Shown here: in pieces, positions 29,461-38,215 of the stretch
Layout of the letters: the number at the start of each line of letters is the position of its first letter
Numbering within the stretch: the stretch's first letter is position 1
Notes under the pieces: generated by a model
Told to the model about the DNA's origin: nothing
The model's input: only the letters and a program-made list of their open reading frames with translations
The model's database searches: none
Translations under genes and position numbers: made by a program
NCBI GenBank assembly: GCA_037481875.1
Contig: JBBFKY010000004.1
Coordinates: 124,001 to 188,000 of the forward strand
Direction: 5' to 3'
Length of the DNA: 64,000 nucleotides
DNA from: Desulfosoma sp.
GTDB lineage: Bacteria; Desulfobacterota; Syntrophobacteria; Syntrophobacterales; DSM-9756

Positions 29461-30372
29461 TCAAGCGCTGCCTTCACGAGGACATTCTTTGGGGGAAGTA
29501 CTGTCGTGGGTTTGCAGAGCTTCATGAATCACGTCCAAGAGCTGGCGAGCTTGAAGGCCGGTTTTAAAGGACTGAGGCAACCCTTTGATCGTGCGAAGTT
29601 CTTCCATGGTTTTGGGCATGCGTTGCGCCAACCGAATCAGAGCTTCGTTGGGGAGCACACGAAATGGAGCTCGGTCCAACCTTCTGGCGGTGGCATCTCG
29701 AAAGGCATACACTTCACGAAGGACGGCTCTGGCTCTACGAGAAAGGCTTCGAGAGCCCTGCAGTCGCTCATAGCCGTTGGAGGGAAAGCGTTCTCGGGGA
29801 GGAGCCTGGTCACAGACTTTGGCGAACGCTTCTTGGGCTTGAGCCCATAAATTACGGCGAACCAAAGCGTCATGGAGTTTGTCCCGTAAGGGAATGAGGT
29901 AGTGGGTATCCAATCGAGCGTAATGGAGTTGGGAATCCTTCAAGGGGCGTATACCCCAGTCGCAACGTTGCCATTTTTTGTCAAGCTGCACCTGAAAATG
30001 AGCTTCAAGAACATGGGAAAGGCCCAAGCGTTTTTCCCCTAAGAGCTTACAAGCTATGGCGGTGTCAAAAACATGGCGAAAGGTGAACTGAAAATCCCTT
30101 TTAAGGGCCCCGATATCGTTGGACGCCGCATGAAAAATCTTTTCCACGGCCGGATCGGCAAAAAGATTTGACAAGCAATCCGGGCGGGTGATGCTTAGAA
30201 TGTCGATGATGTAATCGTCCTGATCCGTGGAAATCTGGATTAAGCACACCCTTTCGTGATAGGCATGATAGCCGTTGGATTCTGTATCCACAGCGATACG
30301 AGGGCACGCAAGGAGTTTATGGATCGTTTCATGGAGCTTCGGGTCCGATTCAATGAGAATATAAGGACGCAT
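29461..30372 (-). CDS. rnd: Ribonuclease D
   Basis: RNase D is a 3'-5' exonuclease that trims tRNA precursors. The DEDD residues are visible in AVDTESNGYH, ASNDIG and YARLDTHYLI, and an HRDC domain follows (from about residue 205, with NEALIRLAQRMP). The chosen ATG at 30372 gives 303 residues and has AGGA a short distance upstream. A longer open frame overlaps the divergent Smr gene and is not needed. It is followed by the YcaO-TPR gene. Confidence 0.88.
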   Translation of the reverse strand: MRPYILIESDPKLHETIHKLLACPRIAVDTESNGYHAYHERVCLIQISTDQDDYIIDILSITRPDCLSNLFADPAVEKIFHAASNDIGALKRDFQFTFRHVFDTAIACKLLGEKRLGLSHVLEAHFQVQLDKKWQRCDWGIRPLKDSQLHYARLDTHYLIPLRDKLHDALVRRNLWAQAQEAFAKVCDQAPPRERFPSNGYERLQGSRSLSRRARAVLREVYAFRDATARRLDRAPFRVLPNEALIRLAQRMPKTMEELRTIKGLPQSFKTGLQARQLLDVIHEALQTHDSTSPKECPREGSA

Positions 30373-30430
30373 GCAAAAGGTCCTGGATTTTACCCCTTTG
30401 GTGTTGATTGGAAACCCATGGAGAGCGGCC

Positions 30431-31201
30431 ATGAGCCGAAGATTCAAAAAAAACAGCAGTTCGTTAGCGTCGACAAAGGATAAAGCATCGACCGCCAAAG
30501 AGCATGGCTTCTATACTCCTTTCTCCTGCCTGAAGCAATATGTGAAACACAAGAAGGGTCGATGGAATGCTCAGGACGACTTTCCTGAGACGCCCCCAAA
30601 GGCCGCAGAGCCGATCAAGGAACCGGAAAGTGAAGAGACTCTTTTCCTGAAAGCCGTTTCAGATGTGAAGCCTTGGCCTAAGGAACACCGGGAACGTATT
30701 CCTCCTCAAGGGCCGACACACGGTTTTCCGCGTTTTGCCATGCATGAAGACTGGGAGGTGCTGGCCCATCTGGCGGATCTTGTCAGTGGAGAAAGCAAAT
30801 TTTCCGTGCATTACTCGGACGAGTACATGGACGGAGCGGTGATCGGCTTAAACCCGAGTATTCTTAAAAGGCTTCGTAACGGGGATTTCAGCTACCAAGA
30901 TCATGTGGACCTGCACGGACTCACTCGCCAAGAAGCTCAGATGACCGTAACCGATTTCATCCTGCGCAGCCACACTCAAGGCGCCCGATGCGTGCTCATC
31001 ATTTGCGGCCGTGGGCTGAATTCCAAGGATAAAGAACCCGTCTTGAAACGAGAACTGGTGGTGTGGTTGACTCGAGCTCCGCTCAAACGCCTAGTGCTGG
31101 CCTTTGCCAGTGCGAGAACATGGGATGGCGGGGCTGGAGCCGTCTACGTGTTGTTGCGACGTCACAAGGGAAAAACACCCGTACGCACCCCGGCTCTTTG
31201 A
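30431..31201 (+). CDS. Smr/MutS2-domain protein
   Basis: A 256-residue protein with a disordered charged N-terminus and a C-terminal Smr domain from about residue 155. DLHGLTRQEA, then VLIICGRGLNSKD and ARTWDGGAGAVYVLLRR are the family motifs (LDLHG and HGxG types). Smr domains are nucleases or ribosome-rescue nucleases in other bacteria; which applies here cannot be told. GGAGAG lies seven bases before the ATG at 30431. Its last 111 bases overlap the end of the convergent EamA gene. Confidence 0.87.
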   Translation: MSRRFKKNSSSLASTKDKASTAKEHGFYTPFSCLKQYVKHKKGRWNAQDDFPETPPKAAEPIKEPESEETLFLKAVSDVKPWPKEHRERIPPQGPTHGFPRFAMHEDWEVLAHLADLVSGESKFSVHYSDEYMDGAVIGLNPSILKRLRNGDFSYQDHVDLHGLTRQEAQMTVTDFILRSHTQGARCVLIICGRGLNSKDKEPVLKRELVVWLTRAPLKRLVLAFASARTWDGGAGAVYVLLRRHKGKTPVRTPAL

Positions 31202-32125
31202 AACCCATGCTTGCAGTTTCTTGGAAAGGGCTCCGCTCACGGATCCCTGTTCCGACAACGTGCTGACGCGCACACCCATGAGGATGAAAAGGGCGCCCAC
31301 CAGCTGAGCCCAAGCCAAGGTTTCGTTCAGGATTACGCGAGCACATAGCACCGTGACCAGCGGAATGAGGTTGATCATCACGGCCACCTGAGATGCCGGA
31401 AGGATACTCAAAGAAAAATTGTAAAGCCAAAAAGCTCCTAGGGTGGCAAACACCCCCAAGAACAGAACACTGATGACCGCAGGAACCATAAGGGGTCCGG
31501 TCACAGGCTGGGAGTCGTCGAGAAGAGTCAACAAAGTGAAAAAGGTTGTGGCGAAGGTCGCCTGAATGGTTGTCAAGGTCATGGGCCGATACCGTGCACT
31601 CAAGGATCGGCTGACAATAGTGTAGATCGAAGCGCACAGAGCCGCACCCAGGATAAGAAGATTGCCTTGAAGGGGGGCCGGTCCTACCGACGAAGCATCC
31701 AAATCTTTATGCACAAGAAAGGCGATTCCTAAAAGGGTCATGGCGATACCGAAACCCGTTTTGGCATGCACGGGTTCTTTTAAGAAAATGGAGGCCAAAA
31801 GCATCACAAAAACGGGAATGGAGCCGATAATGAGTGAAGCCACGGAAGCGGTCGTGTAAAGGAGTCCTCGAGTTTCACAAAGATAGTACAAACCAGGTTC
31901 CATGAGACCTAAAAGGCAAAAGAGTCCCAGGTCACGCAGACACAGTTTTTCCCTTCGAAAAAACATGAAAGTTGGCACCAGAAACGAGGCCGCCATGGCA
32001 AAACGCAGAGCGAGTAACAGGTGAGGTGTAAAGGTGAGCAGAGCCACCTTGGTGGCCACAAAGGAACCTCCCCAAATCACGCATGCCGTTGCTGCCGCTA
32101 AATAACCTTTCGTGTTCTGATCCAT
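31091..32125 (-). CDS. EamA-family (DMT) transporter
   Basis: A transporter with ten predicted membrane segments in two EamA halves, starting MDQNTKGYLAAATACVIWGGSF. The substrate is unknown; the family exports amino acids and other metabolites. The start at 32125 is chosen because the longer frame begins inside a transcription terminator. The coding region continues about 35 residues past the normal end and through the antisense of the Smr domain, so the tail is probably a read-through extension after loss of the original stop. Confidence 0.87.
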   Translation of the reverse strand: MDQNTKGYLAAATACVIWGGSFVATKVALLTFTPHLLLALRFAMAASFLVPTFMFFRREKLCLRDLGLFCLLGLMEPGLYYLCETRGLLYTTASVASLIIGSIPVFVMLLASIFLKEPVHAKTGFGIAMTLLGIAFLVHKDLDASSVGPAPLQGNLLILGAALCASIYTIVSRSLSARYRPMTLTTIQATFATTFFTLLTLLDDSQPVTGPLMVPAVISVLFLGVFATLGAFWLYNFSLSILPASQVAVMINLIPLVTVLCARVILNETLAWAQLVGALFILMGVRVSTLSEQGSVSGALSKKLQAWVSKSRGAYGCFSLVTSQQHVDGSSPAIPCSRTGKGQH

Positions 32126-32144
32126 TGTTTTTCTCGAGGGTACC

Positions 32145-32187
32145 AAAAAAAGAGAGAACCCGCTCAAGGGCCTCGACGGGTTCTCTC
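32145..32187 (-). terminator. Intrinsic terminator after the ferritin-like gene
   Basis: On the minus strand a perfect 11-base-pair stem (GAGAGAACCCG with CGGGTTCTCTC, 14-base loop that can pair further) is followed by seven T residues. It lies 22 bases after the ferritin-like stop and just before the EamA gene, so it separates the two. Confidence 0.85.
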
Positions 32188-32209
32188 CTCAAAAATAGGC
32201 AATCCGCCA

Positions 32210-32671
32210 TCAATCCCAGCTGAGAATCTGGTCGTCGTAAATTTCCTCGATCTTTCTCTTGTGTTTGATTTCTTCCTGCGCCAGCATCTCAAAAACTTTG
32301 GCCGTTTTCTCGTGCATGCACTTTTCTTTCCAAGCACTGTAAAAGGCATGCGCCTTTTCTTCTTTTTTCATGGCCAGCGTGAGGGCTTCCTGGTAGGTCA
32401 TATCCTCTCGAAAAGGCACATCCATGAGATAGTCGCTGATCTTGAGATCTTCGACCTTATCCAGCTTGAAATCTTCCAACCCGGCAGGATCCAGCCCTTT
32501 CAGGAGTTCGCGATGCCTTTTTTCTTCTTCGACCATTTCAAGAAAAAATTCTTTGATGCCCGGATTTTTAGCCTTTTCGGCGCACTTTTGATAAAAATCC
32601 ATGGCCAATTCTTCTTTTTTGATCGCGAAGTTTACCACGTCATCAAAGGATCGACAGGTCAAGACGGACAT
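32210..32671 (-). CDS. Ferritin-like (rubrerythrin-type) di-iron protein
   Basis: A 153-residue four-helix protein with di-iron motifs in each helix pair: EELAMDFYQK and EEEKRHRELL, then EEKAHAFYSAW and QEEIKHKRKIEEIY. It lacks the C-terminal rubredoxin domain. Relatives work in peroxide or oxygen defence or iron handling in anaerobes. The ATG at 32671 has GAGGAGG close upstream, so the longer frame is rejected. A strong terminator follows. Confidence 0.88.
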   Translation of the reverse strand: MSVLTCRSFDDVVNFAIKKEELAMDFYQKCAEKAKNPGIKEFFLEMVEEEKRHRELLKGLDPAGLEDFKLDKVEDLKISDYLMDVPFREDMTYQEALTLAMKKEEKAHAFYSAWKEKCMHEKTAKVFEMLAQEEIKHKRKIEEIYDDQILSWD

Positions 32672-32840
32672 GATGGCCTCCTCTTTCGGTCGTTGTTGGA
32701 AATTTTTCCTTTGAAGCGTCAAGCCGCAAACCTGAATTCTCATAACAGAACCGTCAGGCTCGAAGCAACCGCTTTCCTAACTCATCGTCACTCTCGGCCT
32801 CGGGGCAGTCCCATAGGCTATGGGTCATCATAGACACCCA

Positions 32841-33117
32841 GGAGGGGCGGACCCATGGGTCCGCCCCAAAACATGCCACCAGGATCGCCCTATCAGGGCG
32901 CACACACCGGTGCCCCCTACAGGATCATGCCCATCCGTGCGGATTCACCGATTTCGGGGTGGTGCCCGTTTTTGCCTGCCATGACCGAGGAAACCCGGTG
33001 GACCTTCGGGTTTGCATTCCGACACACCATCCTGCCTGTAGGGGCGGACCCATGTGTCGGCCCCAAACCACGCCACCAGGGTCGCCCTATCGGGGCGCAC
33101 ACACCGGTACGCCCCTC
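32841..33117. repeat. Two copies of a composite palindromic unit of about 80 bases
   Basis: The units are 32841-32920 and 33038-33117. Each has a GGAC-type palindrome (arms GGGGCGGACC and GTCCGCCCC), a linker with GCCACCAGG and a small inner palindrome (CGCCCT-ATC-AGGGCG in the first), then a GGGGCGCACACACCGG half-palindrome ending GCCCC. The ends are GTAGGGGC or GGAGGGGC and CCCCTAC or CCCCTCC. The 480-base gap from 32744 to 33225 holds no gene I can support. Confidence 0.8.
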
Positions 33118-33225
33118 CAGGCTTGTGCCCTCCATAGAGACAATCTCAGCGCTTCGACCCACTACGGAATGTGAAACTTCCTACCTTTGCGAACACCGCA
33201 TACGGACATGACGGGAGCCATCGCT

Positions 33226-34986
33226 TTACTCAAACAAAGGAACCACTTCAAACCTTTCCACATCCACCAAACCTTGGGAACTCATCTTGAGTGCCGGAAT
33301 AACCGGCAGTGCGAGGAAAGACAAGGCCATAAAGGGATGTTTTAGGGGGCAGCCCAAAGCCTGGGCCGCCTTTGTGACATTTTCCAGAGCTCCACACACT
33401 TCTTTTAGGGGCTCCAAGCTCATAAGCCCGGCAAGAGGCAAGGGCATGTGCGCGACGACACCCTGACCATCGCTGACGGTTAATCCTCCACGGCTTTTCA
33501 CCACAGCCCGCACCGCATGGGTTATGGCTTCATCGCTGGCTCCCACGGCGATCAAATGATGAGCATCGTGAGCTACCGTCGCGGCCAAGGCCCCCTCTCT
33601 TAACCCAAATCCTTTCACAAAACCTATGGCGGGCTGAGCGGCTCCTTCGTAAGCGACGTAACGGTTGTAGACCACAATCTTCAAAAGATCCCGTGTGGGG
33701 TCACAGACTGCCACTCCGTTTTCTATGGTGGCTGGAAGATGCAGGTGATCCGTGATGAGACTATCTTCGCGCAATCCGATGACTCGCAGATTTTTTCCTG
33801 TAGCGGGAACGCGAAGCCGGCTTGGATCCACGTCTTGAACGGCCATGGGGCTGGGCATGGCTTGGAGCAGCTTGTCTTTGGGGGGTTTTTGAGGGTGGCA
33901 CAAGCATCCGTTACGAGACACAAGAAGGCCCTCTTTAAAAACCATTGTAGGTTGCCAAGGATTCAAGGTCGGACTTACCGAAAAATCGGCGATGTACCCA
34001 GGCGCCAGGGCTCCTCGTCGTCGAAGGCCGAAAAGATGGGCGGGATTCCATGAAGCCAGAGCGATGGCTCGAATAGGGCTTAGGCCCAGGGCCATGGCAC
34101 GGTTCACGATGGCGTCCATGTGTCCCTGGTGCAAGAGATCCGTGGGATGTCGGTCGTCGGACACGAAAAGGCAACGAGGCCAGGAGCTGTCGGTCACGGC
34201 GTCCAGCAGAGCGGCCATATCCTTGGACTGGCTGCCTTCTCGAATCATAAGGATCATACCCTTGGAAAGCTTTTCCTGAGCTTCCTTGAGCGCCGTGGTT
34301 TCATGATCCGAATGAATGCCGCAGGCAAGATAAGCGTTAAGATCTCGATCCGTCAGGCCCGGGCAATGACCGTCCATGAGGGTGTCCTGGAAAAGGACGA
34401 TCTTTTCCAGAACATCGGGATCGCGGGCGAGCACTCCGGGAAAATTCATCATTTCCGCCAAGCCCAAGACCCTTGGATGGCCTCGAAGGGTGTGCAGGTC
34501 GCTTCCTCGTAGAACGGCTCCCGAAGGATCCAATGGCGCTGCCGGAACACAGCTTGGAAGCATGAAAAAAAAATCCAAAGGCAATCCTTCACACGCCTGC
34601 ATAAGAGCACGAACACCCCTAAGACCTAAAACGTTGGCGATTTCATGAGGATCCAGCACAACGGCCGTCGTGCCGTGAGGCACCACGGCGGCAGCAAATT
34701 CATGGGGGCAGAGAAGTGTGCTTTCCAAGTGCAGATGAGCGTCGATGAAGCCGGGCGCCACATAAGCCCCGTCCAGGGGTATCTCCTGAACGCCTTGGTA
34801 TTTGCCCCAGCCTGCTATCCGTCCTCGATGCACGGCGAGATCTCCGCACAGAACTTCACTCGCCCAGACATTGACGATTTGGACGTTTTTCAAACACAGT
34901 TCGGCTGGTTTCTGACCACGGGCGACGGCGATGAATTCGGTCAGGGTTTCCCCATCCACCATGGTGGCATGATTCCCGAAAGGCAT
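33226..34986 (-). CDS. ade: Adenine deaminase
   Basis: The enzyme converts adenine to hypoxanthine in purine salvage. The amidohydrolase metal motif GFIDAHLHLESTL, the LDPHEIANVLG segment and the C-terminal VAHDAHHLIAVG are typical of the adenine deaminase family, and 586 residues fits. It starts 9 bases after the DUF151 nuclease stop; no strong ribosome site is seen, so coupling is likely. A start eight codons later (MVDGETLTEF) is possible. Confidence 0.92.
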   Translation of the reverse strand: MPFGNHATMVDGETLTEFIAVARGQKPAELCLKNVQIVNVWASEVLCGDLAVHRGRIAGWGKYQGVQEIPLDGAYVAPGFIDAHLHLESTLLCPHEFAAAVVPHGTTAVVLDPHEIANVLGLRGVRALMQACEGLPLDFFFMLPSCVPAAPLDPSGAVLRGSDLHTLRGHPRVLGLAEMMNFPGVLARDPDVLEKIVLFQDTLMDGHCPGLTDRDLNAYLACGIHSDHETTALKEAQEKLSKGMILMIREGSQSKDMAALLDAVTDSSWPRCLFVSDDRHPTDLLHQGHMDAIVNRAMALGLSPIRAIALASWNPAHLFGLRRRGALAPGYIADFSVSPTLNPWQPTMVFKEGLLVSRNGCLCHPQKPPKDKLLQAMPSPMAVQDVDPSRLRVPATGKNLRVIGLREDSLITDHLHLPATIENGVAVCDPTRDLLKIVVYNRYVAYEGAAQPAIGFVKGFGLREGALAATVAHDAHHLIAVGASDEAITHAVRAVVKSRGGLTVSDGQGVVAHMPLPLAGLMSLEPLKEVCGALENVTKAAQALGCPLKHPFMALSFLALPVIPALKMSSQGLVDVERFEVVPLFE

Positions 34987-34995
34987 GGTGAAGGC

Positions 34996-35496
34996 TCACA
35001 TTTTGTATTTACCGAAGTCTTCGGGATCCAGTTTTTCCAGCAGTTCTTCCAGATTGTCCTTGTCTTCCTGGCGAAATACAGGGTGGGTTTCCTTTTCGGA
35101 CACCTTGTGGGAACGCCGCAGGACTTCTTCCTTCACGTAAATGGGGGCGTTGGTGCGCAAGGCAATGGCAATGGCATCACTGGGACGTGAATCGATGGGA
35201 CTGACTCCCATTTCCGTACGCAGATAGATCAAGGCATAATAAGTGTTTTCTCTCAGGTCGCAGACCTCGATCTTTTCTACCTGGACATGGAGGTAATCCA
35301 AAAGGTTCTTCATCAGATCGTGAGTCATGGGCCGAGGAAACTTGATATTTTCTAATTCTGTGGCAATGGATGTCGCTTCCAGCAGACCGATCCAGATGGG
35401 CAGATGCTCGTCTCCCTCAGGATCATTCAAAATAACGATGGGCGTGTTGGTCTGCGGGTCCATAACCAAACCGGCGACCTTCATCAATCGATACAT
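34996..35496 (-). CDS. Bifunctional nuclease family protein (DUF151)
   Basis: A 166-residue protein with the DUF151 pattern (VVILNDPEGDEHLPIWIG near residue 20, later SRPSDAIAIALRTNAPIYV). Distant relatives in plants have RNase and DNase activity; the bacterial role is not known. AAGGAG stands five bases before the ATG. It sits between miaB and ade in a minus-strand operon, an arrangement with miaB that is common in Desulfobacterota. Confidence 0.88.
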   Translation of the reverse strand: MYRLMKVAGLVMDPQTNTPIVILNDPEGDEHLPIWIGLLEATSIATELENIKFPRPMTHDLMKNLLDYLHVQVEKIEVCDLRENTYYALIYLRTEMGVSPIDSRPSDAIAIALRTNAPIYVKEEVLRRSHKVSEKETHPVFRQEDKDNLEELLEKLDPEDFGKYKM

Positions 35497-35541
35497 GGGG
35501 TCTCCTTGTATGAAAGAAGCGAAGACGGTGCCCTGGCGGCC

Positions 35542-36945
35542 TCAAAGCTTCCCGAAATTCAAGGAAGTCTCACCGTTGTCTTCCTGAAGCGAGCAAGCCG
35601 GCCCTCCCTTGAGCGAATGTGCATAGGCTTCGATAATTCTTACCGGGATGATGCAACCTTTCAATGTTTCAGGACCTGGAAAATTGACGATGCGGTTCTG
35701 CGGGGTGCGCCCACTCATTTCTCCTTGCCCGGCCTTGCTCGTGGATTCCACAAGCACCTCGCGGGTTCTGCCGACTTCTTGCGAGTTCTTTTTCAAGGTG
35801 ATGGCCGCTTGCAGCGCTTGCAGTTGCGTGAGTCGGTAGGCTTTTTCTTCCTCGCTGATCTTGTCGGGAAAGAGCCGTGCCGCTGTCAAGGGACGGTCGG
35901 AGTAGCGAAAGGAAAACAAGCTATCGAACTGCACGGTGCGAATAAGTTCCAGAGTGTCCTCAAAATCTTGTCGAGTTTCTCCGGGAAAACCCACCATGAC
36001 ATCTGCAGAAATGGCGATCTCCGGGCATGCGGCTCGAAGGAGCTCCACTTTTCTCAAGTAATCCTGCCGCTTGTACCCTCGGTTCATTTTCTCAAGAATG
36101 CGATCGGATCCCGCCTGAAAGGGTAAGTGTATGTGCGGGCACAACTTTCGCACATCCACAAAGCATTGGATCAAATCTTCCGTCAGGTCCTTGGGATGGG
36201 ACGTAGTGAAACGGATACGAAGCGCGTCTGTTTCTTGAGCGATCAGGCGTAACAGATCGGAAAAGCGTGTTTTTTCGTGCAATCCCTTGCCGTAGCTGTT
36301 GACATTTTGGCCCAAAAGAAGAACTTCGCGGGCTCCTTTTTCCACCAAAATCTGAACCTCTCGAAGAATTTCCCGTACCGGACGACTTCGTTCCCTACCG
36401 CGCACATAAGGCACGATACAGTAGGTGCAAAAGTTGTCACAACCCTGCATGACCGTGACCGGGGCGACTACATCCGTTGCCCACGCTTCTGTTTGGCCAA
36501 AAAGTTCCCGCCAGCCTTCTTCATCCTCATTCGGCACATGGGCCACTCTGGAACCGCCAACACGGACGGAACGAAGAATGTCCGGCAAAGATCCCAAAGC
36601 TCGAGTTCCCAGAACGACATCCACATAAGGGAAGCGTTCCAGAAGGGAAGTTCCCAGCTGTTGAGCCACGCAACCGCCGACCACAATCACCAGGGAAGGC
36701 GTGCGATATTTCAAACGCCGCAGTCGTCCGAGAAGGGAATACACCTTTTGTTCGGCTTTTTCCCGTACGGAACATGTGTTGATGAAAATAACGTCCGCAT
36801 CGGCTGCGCTTGAGGTGAGCGTGTAGCCGTCTTGAGCCAGCAACCGCTGCACACGTAGGGAATCATAAACATTCATCTGGCAGCCGAAGGTGTGGATATA
36901 AAGCCTCAGAGGTTGCGCTGCTGAATCTAAACAAAGTCCTTCCAT
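35542..36945 (-). CDS. miaB: tRNA-2-methylthio-N6-dimethylallyladenosine synthase MiaB
   Basis: MiaB is a radical-SAM methylthiotransferase acting on i6A37. It has the N-terminal cluster domain (TFGCQMN, INTCSVRE and GGCVAQ supply three Cys), the radical-SAM motif CDNFCTYC near residue 170 and a C-terminal TRAM domain (NRIVNFPG). At 467 residues it is full length. Its start lies inside the end of the cNMP-binding gene with 19 bases of overlap. Its substrate is made by MiaA, encoded at the start of this window. Confidence 0.95.
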   Translation of the reverse strand: MEGLCLDSAAQPLRLYIHTFGCQMNVYDSLRVQRLLAQDGYTLTSSAADADVIFINTCSVREKAEQKVYSLLGRLRRLKYRTPSLVIVVGGCVAQQLGTSLLERFPYVDVVLGTRALGSLPDILRSVRVGGSRVAHVPNEDEEGWRELFGQTEAWATDVVAPVTVMQGCDNFCTYCIVPYVRGRERSRPVREILREVQILVEKGAREVLLLGQNVNSYGKGLHEKTRFSDLLRLIAQETDALRIRFTTSHPKDLTEDLIQCFVDVRKLCPHIHLPFQAGSDRILEKMNRGYKRQDYLRKVELLRAACPEIAISADVMVGFPGETRQDFEDTLELIRTVQFDSLFSFRYSDRPLTAARLFPDKISEEEKAYRLTQLQALQAAITLKKNSQEVGRTREVLVESTSKAGQGEMSGRTPQNRIVNFPGPETLKGCIIPVRIIEAYAHSLKGGPACSLQEDNGETSLNFGKL

Positions 36946-37730
36946 TCTTTTGATCTTATGTCCTTTTCGGTCAATAGGATGTTGGCGGAAGCAAGCCTTC
37001 GAGCCAGTGTGCCGATAAGCTTCATGGCCAGTTTGGGGTTTTCGCTTATGATTTCTTCCAGCTGTTGTGGGCGAAAGACTTGCACGAGACTGTCTCCCAT
37101 GCTGGTGACCGTAGCTTGGCGTGGTGCCTTGAGCAGGCAGGCCATTTCCCCAAAAAAATCTCCCGGACGATCGATGCGGCCTATTTCCATCCCTCTAAGG
37201 GTTACGCGAAGGCCGGCGTCGGAAGAAATCAAGCGATAAAACTCCTGGCTGAGCTCACCTTCCACGACGATGTTTTCCCCGTCCCGATAGTGACGAACTT
37301 CCACGTCACTTGGGAGCACCAAAGATTCTTCTCCATTGGCGGAAAACGAGGCGTCCGTGAGTTGTCGCAACAATGAAAGCACCAGTTCTCGGAAGGCTCG
37401 AGGGCGTGAGTACAAAAAGTCGTCAAAGGCTTCGGTCTCATAGACCATGAGCCGACATGGGGTTTGCGCTCTTGCCGTATAGGGAGACTTTCTTTTGAAC
37501 ACCATGGCTTCCAGGCCGAACACGTCCCTTTCTCCAAGGACACGGATCTTTCGATCCCCTCTGGAAAGGCGCACTCTACCGTCAAGGATGACAAAAAAAC
37601 CTTGCGTAGGCTCATCCTCCACCACGATCAGCTCACCTTCCTGGTAGGTGCGAGCTTCCACCGAATAAGGCTGCGATTCCTCTTGAGCGTAAGAGCCATT
37701 GTCTATCGGGGGGGAGCTTTGGTCATTCAT
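36927..37730 (-). CDS. Protein with two cyclic-nucleotide-binding-like domains
   Basis: A 267-residue protein with two Crp-like effector domains in tandem (about 25-135 and 145-255). The first has EDEPTQGFFVILDGRVRLSR and the second VEGELSQEFYRLISSDAGLRV followed by GDFFGEMACLLKAPRQATV. The second has the FGE and RQAT positions of the phosphate-binding cassette, so it may bind a cyclic nucleotide. There is no DNA-binding helix-turn-helix, so it is not a normal Crp regulator. It overlaps miaB and follows the DUF4911-like gene by 99 bases. Confidence 0.8.
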   Translation of the reverse strand: MNDQSSPPIDNGSYAQEESQPYSVEARTYQEGELIVVEDEPTQGFFVILDGRVRLSRGDRKIRVLGERDVFGLEAMVFKRKSPYTARAQTPCRLMVYETEAFDDFLYSRPRAFRELVLSLLRQLTDASFSANGEESLVLPSDVEVRHYRDGENIVVEGELSQEFYRLISSDAGLRVTLRGMEIGRIDRPGDFFGEMACLLKAPRQATVTSMGDSLVQVFRPQQLEEIISENPKLAMKLIGTLARRLASANILLTEKDIRSKEWKDFV

Positions 37731-37829
37731 GGAATGTCGCCTTGTAGGGGTTTATGGTCTCCACGACCGCACTTTTTCCAGTTGCACGATGATCTTCAGG
37801 ATCCTGTTCCTCTTAGTCCAACACACACC

Positions 37830-38069
37830 TTATTTCAAGGGACCGCTCTCCGTAAAGGATCGAATGCCCAGACGATCCTTTTCTTGTTGAAGAATTTTTT
37901 GCAGTTCCGGTTCGCAGCCCGGTGCCACGGCGATGCGTACCAGAGCTAGTCGAGGATCCTCCGTCGTCACAACGCCCAAACCTTCATAGGCTTCGACAAT
38001 GGAGGTCAGCAGGTGAATGTTACGCGGGTGTATCCACACTTCAAAAACCTTGCATCGATCCATGTTCAT
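37830..38069 (-). CDS. Small DUF4911-like protein
   Basis: A 79-residue protein with alternating hydrophobic strands (KVFEVWIHPRNIHLLTSIVEAYEGLGVVTTEDP) that fits the small DUF4911 family seen in Desulfobacterota; the function is unknown. Start choice is uncertain: a TTG at 38078, ATG at 38069 and ATG at 38063 are all in frame, and AGGA is about ten bases before 38069. It heads the minus-strand gene set leading to miaB. Confidence 0.6.
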   Translation of the reverse strand: MNMDRCKVFEVWIHPRNIHLLTSIVEAYEGLGVVTTEDPRLALVRIAVAPGCEPELQKILQQEKDRLGIRSFTESGPLK

Positions 38070-38215
38070 GGAGTCCAAGTCCTGCCACTTTGAACTTTGA
38101 GTTGAGAATCAGCTTATGATAGCAATGAAAGGGTGGTAGAGGAAAGGATCGATGTTCGTGAGAGAGGACCCAAGTGTGTTTGCAGAGGATGGCGTGCGGA
38201 AAGGGTGAGGGGCTC

